From Silene latifolia (Eukaryota > Streptophyta > Magnoliopsida > Caryophyllales > Caryophyllaceae): a stretch of DNA of 64,000 bases. The first letter of the stretch is position 1. The number at the start of each line of letters is the position of its first letter. Shown one piece after another: positions 56,294 to 64,000 of this stretch. A program made the translations under genes and the position numbers. Location: positions 6,898,001 to 6,962,000 of the forward strand of contig NC_133526.1 in NCBI RefSeq assembly GCF_048544455.1, written 5' to 3'. Under the pieces are notes generated by a model that searched no databases, had not been told where the DNA came from, and was given only the letters and a program-made list of their open reading frames with translations.

Positions 56294-57843
56294 TCAATAT
56301 ATATAACTAAAGGAGACTTTTTTTCCTAATTATACTATTAACATTAGAATTAGGATATAATTAATTATTTACAATTTTTCTATTATAATTAGGAATATAA
56401 TTTTCCTATTAGAAATGAGAATTAATTAATTATTTTACCATTTTCCTATTAGAAATAGGAAATAAATTAAAAAATTATTAAGGCTTTTTTTTCCTAATTA
56501 TGCTATTAGAATTAGGAGATAATAATTATTTAAAATTTTTCTATTATAATTAGGAATATGATTTTCCTATTAGAAATGAGAATTAATTAATTATTTTACA
56601 ATTTTGTTATTAGAAACAGAAAATAAATTAATTATCTATAATTTATTAATATTAAAAAATTATTCATTAGTATTTGTTCACTTTTTATTAAATTAGAAGG
56701 AAAAAAAACCTTTGATATATTTATAATATCCATTTTTATAACAACTTCCGATTAAAAAAAAAATGTGGTATTATGAGGCTAAAAGACCCTAGACCGAACT
56801 GGGTTGTGACAAATGTGCATACATAATACGTACTGCATGAAATTTACTCATGTAAAGAGTAAAATGAACGATGAAATATGCCCCTACGTCTTTTGTTATT
56901 GCTAATGTCATATTTAATTATACATAATACGAAGTTTATTTTTCAAATGTCATATGTATTTCTCCTACTAATTTTAAAGTTATTTCCCTCACAATACATT
57001 TCAACTTCTATTGATAATTTATTATTATATTATTTAAATTCATTTGTCATCATTATATAAAAGTATATTAATCAAAATGTAAATAAGATATTCACAAATT
57101 ATTGATAAGTACAAAGTTTGATATCTATTTTTCAAGGAGTGTTAAACGATAAAGAAAGTTGCTGCTAATTTGCGAATCAAAATATCATATTATGACAAAT
57201 GAGTAAATGTTTTGAAAAACTTTATTGTGTGATTGTTTCACAATTTAAAGTAAAAATGGTACTACGAGTAATAAAATAGATTTGAATGAGGCTTGAAGGT
57301 AAATTAGATTCACTTATTATAGAAATATGTATAAGATTAAGATTCAATTCAAGCAACGATCAACATTAAAAAAACGTCATGAAAAACACATAAAAGGGTA
57401 AGAGTAGCATTTCCCTAACATAGTGAAGACCGTCTCTCTCAAACTTTTCTTCTGACAACTTTACATGCATAAAAAACGGTATTATTCAATTATATGGAGC
57501 AAACTAATTATTGTTGATCCTATATATTTTTTTTGGTGTAAATTGAGCACATCATCATTATAATTTAGGGAGAGATACGAATTGGGGAAGGGTGAGACAT
57601 ATTCGTCATGCATAATACGATCCTTTAACCACCTTTAGGCAAAAATATAAAAATAAATAAAAAAATTTAAACCTAAAAGGGGGTCACGTACTTGTCAACT
57701 CTTCTATAGTTCTCTACCGCATTAATATTCTCATGAAGTTTATGACATTTATTTTATATTAATAAAAAAAATGATTATACTGATTCGTACAATTTGTGAT
57801 TTATAACTTTTAGCTAACTTAATTAAACTTGCTTAAATTTATA

Positions 57844-58158
57844 CTCCCTACCAGTCACTATAATGTTCCCTCTTTCCCAAAACGGATTATTCAAGTAATG
57901 TTCCCCTTTCTATTTTTAGAAATTTTTACTCTTATTTTATTCATTCCTCTCTCCTATCACCAAACCCCACACAACTCTTTTACTCATATTTTATTACTTT
58001 CCTTTATGTTTTGGCCCCACAATTCTTTATTTAACTACTAATAATTCATCCCTCTCTCCTATCACCAACCCCACACAACTCTTTTACTCCTATTTTAATA
58101 CTTTTCCTTAAGTATCGTGCCATTATCAAAGGGGAACATTATAACGACTGGGAGGGAG
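57844..58158. mobile_element. Stowaway-type MITE in the putative Helitron
   Basis: Left end CTCCCTACCAGTCACTATAA, right end TTATAACGACTGGGAGGGAG, flanked by TA on both sides (57842-57843, 58159-58160). Confidence 0.75.
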
Positions 58159-59350
58159 TATATTTTAAGTGAAGAATATTAATTATAAATATGATAAAGA
58201 TAAAGTTTGATCTTTAATTTTCTCAGAGATAAAAAAAACTCAATTTTTATTTTCTTATAATATGCTAATTAAAGGTTATAATGTAAAACAGGAAATTACA
58301 CCACAATCCTATTTCAATATGTCGATGATCAACACTCAAAATAGCACATTTGTTATTTAAATAGTGTAAAAACTCTCAAAATGCTAAAAAAATGTTCAAT
58401 CTGTCGTTATCAAACAAAACCTAAGTTTCTGCATTTTTTTTTGTGATGTTACGGGATGTAAAAATGATGAAGTTTAGAAAGTAGCGGTTAGTTTTCTGTT
58501 AGTTAGATGAACTTTTCAATAGAGAGATGAAAGTTTTGCATTTTAAACCGTTTTATGTGTGAACCGAAGGGATTAAGTAGTGGGCTAAAGGTTGTTTTGA
58601 GTGGGAATGCGGTTGATTGCGATGAGTTGGTTGACTAATGTTTTTCCTTACTAGATCTAGAAAGGAGATAATAATTATGAGATAATAAAATTTGAAGAAA
58701 AAAGGACAATAAAAATGAGATGGAGGTAATAAGATTTATTTATGCAAAATGAAATAAATAGAAAAGTTCGTGTATATATATAATATTCAAACTTATTCAG
58801 TTTACAAACATAGTACCCAAACACTTTGTTTGAGTATCTGGAATGGAGGTAGGGGAGGAGACGAGAAAAAGACTAGGAAGGGAATGGCCGGGGGAGAGAT
58901 AAGAGGGAAGATTACTTCTTAAACTTTTATTTGTTGAAGGAGAAATAAATTGTCTTCGATAAGGGAGACGAGGATCCATATCATCTGGAGTAAAGATTAG
59001 TGTTTCATGGAGGTGAATGTGATTTATGACTTCTTAGATGTAAAACGTGGAAGAAAGGTAGTGATAGTGGTAGTGGATTGAAGGTTGTTTCAAGTAGTAA
59101 GAACTAATCACAGTGGCTGATGTTTTATTTTGCGGGTAAATTAGTGGGGTGGAGGGAGGGTGCATTTGTGCAGGGTGATGAGTTTAACGAGGATAGCGAT
59201 AATAAATAAGGTTATTTATCAGCAAAATATCGCTTGCACTAACATATAGGTAACATGAATAATAACAAGAAACCTCAAAAGATCATATTATAAACTTAAT
59301 CTTGACCCCATCAATCCAAATTAAAGTAAAATCTTAATTCTAACAACAAT

Positions 59351-60443
59351 GTCGAGAGCAAGGGTTAATTTCCATTGACTTGTGGATTTTTCTAGAAGTA
59401 GGGGTTTACTTTTTCACTTGGTTGGATTAATTTGAGAGAAGTTTCGAAGACAAGGATCGATCTTTCAAGGGATGAGATTGTTTTAGATCATGTCTGAATA
59501 GGGAAGAAAAATAAGGGTCTGCGTGAAGGATTTTGTTTCAAATGAGAAGATGGGGGCCAAGACTATTGTTATAGGGGTGGTCATAAGCAGCCTCAGCCAT
59601 GTAGTATTGCGTTGGAATTTGGTTCACATTCAAAGGTACGTCTATAGTTTGACCGGGCGATATAACATTTAACTACCTGTAAATATTTTTACGTAACTAC
59701 CATTTGACCCAACAATGATTAAATTATGGTTGTTATTCTAAAGAAGGAGATTTGTTGCATCATTGAGTTGATTATGCAAAGTAGATATTATTGTTTTCCT
59801 TGACCAATTGAAAAACAAAATTAATGAACAAAATCTAAAAACTCTCAGTCCCAAGTATCATATATATAAACTTCATATTGGTTTTATTTTCCTAAAAAAA
59901 CAACATTGTCGAGAGCAAGGGTTAGTTCTCATTGGATGATGATTTTTTCTAGAAGTAGGGGTTCGGTTTTTCACTTTGTTGGATAAATTTGAGAAAAGTT
60001 TCGGAGATAAGGATCCATCTTTCAAGAGATGAGAGTGCTTTAGATCATGTTTGTGAATAGGGAAGAAAAATAGGGGTCTGCGTGAAAGATTTTATTTCAA
60101 ATGAGAAGATGGGGGCCAAGACTATTGCATTGGGGGGGGGGGGGGGGGGGGTTTCATAAGCAGTCCTAGCCATGTAGTATTGCGTCGGAATTTGGTTCAT
60201 ATTCAAACGTACTTCTATTGTTTGTTTTTACATAATTACAATTTATTCCGACAATGATTAAATTATGGTTGTTAATCGAAAGAAGGAGATTTGTTTCATC
60301 ATTGAGTTGATTATGCAGAGTAGATATTATTGTTTTTCTTGTCCAATTGAAAAACAAACAGGTATTAATGAACAAATTCTAAAAACTATCAGTCCAAGTA
60401 TCATATATATAATCTTCATATTGGTTCTATTTTCCTAAAAAAA
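59351..60443 (+). repeat. ~557-bp tandem duplication in the putative Helitron
   Basis: GTCGAGAGCAAGGGTTA starts copies at 59351 and 59908. They share TCTAGAAGTAGGGGTT, AAATGAGAAGATGGGGGCCA and TTTTCCTAAAAAAA and differ by scattered substitutions and small indels. A 20-G run (60132-60151) is present only in the second copy. Confidence 0.85.
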
Positions 60444-60631
60444 GTATTTTATTAATCAAACACTCTTTTATTCTTATGTCAATATTATGTTAACAGGAAT
60501 TATTTGTTGGTTATGCGGCATACATAAAATCTTAGATATGAATGATGTACTATATGTCTATATTCTATTTTATTGTGAAATTTATCACACATTATTTTAA
60601 TAACCGTGCAATGCACGGGCAAGAAAACTAG

Positions 60632-61172
60632 TAGGGAAGAATACCGGGAATTGAATGGAGTAATATTTACCTTGTAATCACAATGAATGCATTTGTAGTT
60701 CTCAAATGAGACTCCTTAATCAAAAGAATCTCTCACAGAATCATCATAATGCACTCAATCTCATACACAAATTTCATGTAATCTTTCCAATTATGATGAA
60801 CATCTTGGCGAATTAATAACCCAATTAGTAAAGAATATTTACCGTGTGATCACAATAAATAAAAATAAAAGTTAAATAAATAACCGAGAGGGACGTAGTA
60901 TATAAGCTCTTGTATATCATTGTTCATAATCAATATAAACAAAACATTTGTTTAGACTCTTAGCACACGTACGAGTATTTAATCGTTGGTCCGATCTAAA
61001 ATCCCAATTTCCGCTTGCAATTCCTGAGCTCAAGTAAAATTTTCCGCCTCTCTGATGTCACTAATTCAGTTACAATATGTTTATTCTTTAGTTTAGAATT
61101 GATCTCGACTTAGTTCACGTTAGTTGTTTTGTTATCGTAAATTCCATAGTTAAACGTTGTTTCTGGTGCAGT
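60632..61172. other. Upstream of the SUI1-like exon
   Basis: AT-rich up to about 60950, then a less AT-rich stretch that could be a leader, with a possible donor at 61034 (GAGCTCAA|GTAAAA). No initiator ATG in frame was found. Confidence 0.35.
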
Positions 61173-61458
61173 GACAAAACTGACAATACTAGTATACATC
61201 CGGGCACACCAGACCGATGATGGAAAGATGGTGACTACAATTCAGGGCTTGAAAAATGAGAGAGACAAAAAAATTATTGACGATCTCAACAAACAATTCA
61301 GCTGTACTGTAGTTCAAGATCCAAAACTCGGTCAGGTTCTCCAGCTGAACGGTGATCAGCGCAAGAATGTTGCTGCCTTCCTGGTTGAGGCAAATATCAT
61401 CTCTGATACTATTTTATTTTCTCAATCCTTTAATTATGTACGATTATCCTGCCCCTAA
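61173..61458 (+). pseudogene. eIF1/SUI1-like exon, partial or degenerate
   Basis: After an AG acceptor (GGTGCAG|TGACAA) the frame reads KLTILVYIRAHQTDDGKMVT, TIQGLKNERDKKIIDDLNKQ, FSCTVVQDPKLGQVLQLNGD and QRKNVAAFLVEANI, clearly the SUI1 domain of translation initiation factor eIF1, which binds the 40S subunit and guards start-codon choice. Against the usual plant form it lacks a Gly-containing piece (CNGTVV is CTVV). The end is replaced: instead of the conserved KKxxIKIHGF it runs ISDTILFSQSFNYVRLSCP. No in-frame ATG precedes the conserved block and no upstream coding exon was found. A hAT element follows 10 bp after the stop. It may be a broken paralogue or an exon of a divergent gene. Confidence 0.6.
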
Positions 61459-61468
61459 GGGTGGAGTC

Positions 61469-61919
61469 TAGAGGCAGCAAATAATGACACGACACGAAAA
61501 CACGACACGAACCCGACACGAAGTTAATGGGTTTGGGTTAAGCCTTAATGACCCATTTATGTAAGTGGGTCGACACGAACACGACACGAGATTTAATTGG
61601 GTCGGGTTTGGGTTGAGCTCTCTAAACACGAACGCGACACAAATGACTTATTTACTAAATTAATCCTAATTTTTCTTGATTTTCCATTGCATAAATATAC
61701 TTACACTTTTCAAATATAGACAAAACACAAAAACACGACACGAACCCGACACGAAATTAACGGGTTAGCGTTGAGGCTTGATGACCCATTTATGTAAGTG
61801 GGTTGACACGAACACGACACAAAATTTAATTGGGTCGGGTTTGGGTTGAAGGGTTCGTGACCCGTTTACATGTGACACGAACACGAACTCGACACGACCC
61901 GATCTATTTGCCAGGTCTA
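61469..61919. mobile_element. Non-autonomous hAT element inserted in a SINE-like sequence
   Basis: 451 bp, left TAGAGGCAGCAAATAATGAC, right GATCTATTTGCCAGGTCTA (imperfect inverse), perfect 8-bp TSD GTGGAGTC (61461-61468, 61920-61927). The interior is built of CACGACACGAACCCGACACG-like repeats. Confidence 0.88.
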
Positions 61920-61990
61920 GTGGAGTCTAGTGGTTAAAACTTGGGTGAAATTTTCAGGCCCAGGTTCAAGCCTCCCCACCGATACACACT
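61920..61990 (+). mobile_element. tRNA-like SINE head
   Basis: TCTAGTGGTTAAAACTTGGG (A-box-like) and CAGGTTCAAGCCTCCCC (B-box-like) about 35 bp apart. The hAT at 61469-61919 interrupts its first bases. No clear tail seen. Confidence 0.45.
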
Positions 61991-62081
61991 ACAGGAAACT
62001 GGTCTTATACCGAATGGTAAAAGTAGAGCTGGCAAGTCTGACCCGATTAATTTGATTACCCGACAAACCGAATGATAAAAG

Positions 62082-62448
62082 TAGAGCTGGCAAGTTTGAC
62101 CCGACCCGATGCTGACCCGATTAATTTGATGAGCCGTCAATTATTAAGATTAATTTTGATCAAAATGAAAGTGATTTCGTGTTTAGATTGATATGTTTGA
62201 CATAGTAATGAACTAATTAAACCAAATAGTAGGTTAAAAACTAAATTTAATGGTAAAAAGTTGTAGTAATGCGATTAAGTTACCGGACCAATAATGACCC
62301 GACCCAATACATCATTTGACCCCCGAAATGACCCAATCTGATAACGACCCGACCCGACCCGAAAGGCTATACTGACCCGATATAACCCGAACCCAACATG
62401 ACCCGACCCGATCCAAACCCAACCCGACTGACCCGATTGTCACCTCTA
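62082..62448. mobile_element. Non-autonomous hAT element
   Basis: 367 bp, left TAGAGCTGGCAAGTTTGACC, right GACCCGATTGTCACCTCTA, perfect 8-bp TSD GATAAAAG (62074-62081, 62449-62456). The interior is rich in GACCCGACCCGA. About 50 bp of its left end is also present just upstream (62033-62080), as a partial duplicate. Confidence 0.88.
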
Positions 62449-62456
62449 GATAAAAG

Positions 62457-63353
62457 TGGCCTCTAGAGTCTAGACTGTAACATATAAAATTGGCCGGTCA
62501 ATGACATTACCGACTGATTTTTAAAACTTTCCAACTAAAGGAAACCAGGGGTAATAATCGTCGGTAAAATAAGTTACCGACCGGTTGTATTGGTCGATAA
62601 ATTACCGACCGATGCCCACGGTCGGTAACATGTAATATCGGTTGGTACGCAAAAATGATGACTTGTTAACCTGTGGTCGTGGTCGATCTGTATTTTCACA
62701 GACCGATTTAAGTTGCAGTCTATATTTATATCGGTCAGTATTAAACCTGTTTTAGGTGATATGGCTGATTGGAATAAAGACCTACGACATGGAAATATCC
62801 GAACTAATATGTTAATTGCGCACCCAAAATAATCCGAACCATACGTCCATACCCGAACCCTGCGTAGTGACCTGTTAGTCACGTCGCTAAATGAACGATA
62901 CGAGTTGAAAATACAAATTAATCTAATTTGGGCTGTTTGGCTGGCTCCATAAACAGGTTGGCATCTTGGCCAAGACGCCCATCAAGATTACCGGTTCGAG
63001 TAGCCAGTCGAAGCTTTGGTTCTTTGAGTGCATGTTTCGGTGTGGACCGCCCCGCTAATAGCCTACTTGTTGGTGTCTTAGATTATTGGAGTATGTACTA
63101 GCTAGTATTCATGCAAATTTTAATTACCATTTAGCATAATATGTAGACATTAGTAAATGATTTTACCTAGTGGTAAAGGTTGTATATATATATTTCTATG
63201 CATGAAGTCTTGGGTTCGATTTTCAAAAAATCAAACCTAATACGCTTAACCATATACTGTAAGTACCGTCATTGAATATGATTAAATATTATTTCAACAA
63301 AATTTGTCTTTTTCTTTCTCCGGCCTCCATGTCTTTTCGATTGGAAAACATTA
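62457..63353. other. Intergenic, with a possible SINE head
   Basis: Around 63172-63240, CCTAGTGGTAAAGGT and TTGGGTTCGATTTTC look like A and B boxes of a tRNA-derived SINE. 62470-62900 contains ACCGACCGG/GGTCGGTAA repeats. No gene seen. Confidence 0.4.
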
Positions 63354-64000
63354 TGATGGGGCATATTCTGCACCGCTGACCAAGTCAACACACTGAGCAA
63401 GGTCAAAGATATCCACAGCAAGTCAACGACTTAGATAGCCTAGCCGATGCATCCCATCGGCCGCCACTGGTCTCGGCGTGACAACCCGCCAAATGGGACA
63501 CACATCCGCGTACTCATATCCAAGACCCCTCGGCGGCGAGTCAACATTGTCCGCCGGCCTGCCATAGGTCCCTCGGCCGAGGGGTAGATCAGTCTTTCCA
63601 CCTGCTAGCCACTTGGCCACTACGTGACAAAAGGTGAAAGTCTATAAATACTCCTCAACCTTCATTGAGGAAAGGATCTCACAATTATAACATAAATACA
63701 CTATTCATCCTCCAGAATATCTCCTTATCTCTCTACAATACGCATCTAGCCAAGTAACACGCCTTAATCCTTTAAGTTTATCGACTTGAGCGTCGGAGTG
63801 AGTACGCTTGGCACACACGCCCAAGCCCTCGCCTGTTCATTGTTGCAGGAGAGGCCGGGTGGGACGATAGGAGCAAGAAGGATTCAGCTCAAGACATTAT
63901 TCTACAAGCCACGGGTGGTAACTAATCACTGCTCTGGAATTACACCCGGAACACATTATTTACCGTAAATGACATTGTCTTATGAGGATCGTGAACAATG
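63354..64000 (+). mobile_element. LTR retrotransposon, 5' part of an LTR (fossil, cut by right edge)
   Basis: Starts TGATGGGGCATATTCTGC, a common start of Ty3/gypsy Tat/Athila-type LTRs. It has a CCTCGGC-rich U3-like part, a TATA-type CTATAAATACTCC (about 63642-63654) and then a T/C-rich R/U5-like part. The end lies outside the window, so its state is unknown. Confidence 0.6.

Larger units (their letters stand above)
56294..60631 (+). mobile_element. Putative non-autonomous Helitron
   Basis: The 3' end has a CCGTGCAATGCACGG hairpin (60604-60618), then GCAAGAAAACTAG, then T. The proposed 5' end TCAATATATATAACTAAAGG starts after an A, in line with A/T insertion and the TC start of Helitrons. 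No Rep/helicase gene is seen. Inside lie a Stowaway MITE (57844-58158) and a ~557-bp tandem duplication. The 3' end is firm; the 5' end is a proposal. Confidence 0.6.

Noticed and set aside
63423-63968. Short frames in the right-edge LTR
   Set aside because: Fall within LTR sequence with no protein family match.

Overview
The window is plant nuclear DNA. The genes have several spliced exons with GT/AG introns, the proteins belong to plant families, and most of the sequence is AT-rich intergenic DNA full of plant-type transposons. I read it as a eudicot, possibly Caryophyllales; that placement is a guess from general feel, not from a marker. All calls were made by eye from the sequence.

Host genes, left to right: (1) the 5' end of a mitochondrial uncoupling-protein/carrier gene on the minus strand, cut by the left edge (1-1214). 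(2) A seven-exon SSUH2-like gene with DnaJ-type zinc motifs, plus strand (20463-26218). (3) A single-exon MIZU-KUSSEI1-like (DUF617) gene, minus strand (26844-27599). (4) An eight-exon plant O-fucosyltransferase gene, plus strand (31866-37831), with a solo LTR, a SINE and foldback elements in its introns. (5) A single-exon SOUL haem-binding protein gene, minus strand (39170-39781). (6) A polycistronic C/D-box snoRNA locus with a telobox/site II/TATA promoter (51376-52115), not visible to a protein search. (7) A degenerate or partial eIF1/SUI1-like exon (61173-61458). These genes look functionally independent.

Everything else is mainly transposons, many resolved to the base by target-site duplications (TSDs). 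They include a LINE 3' fragment (14-bp TSD); a 7.4-kb LTR element with intact ends but no coding interior (5176-12543); a related solo LTR carrying a Tourist MITE (16927-19012); a tiny TRIM remnant and another small solo LTR; several Tourist, Stowaway and hAT non-autonomous elements; a putative 4.3-kb Helitron (56294-60631); a long foldback element (52728-53290); and the start of another LTR element at the right edge.

The most unusual region is 40373-50951. There, one Mutator-like element (MULE; 3.7 kb, perfect 9-bp TSD) sits inside the intron of a larger, older relative (10.6 kb, 9-bp TSD with one mismatch). Both carry the same uncommon gene layout: a PB1-like plus MULE-type N-terminal domain joined directly to a plant mobile domain (PMD), with the usual transposase catalytic region absent. 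The inner element's terminal inverted repeats each hold six copies of a ~25-bp palindrome.
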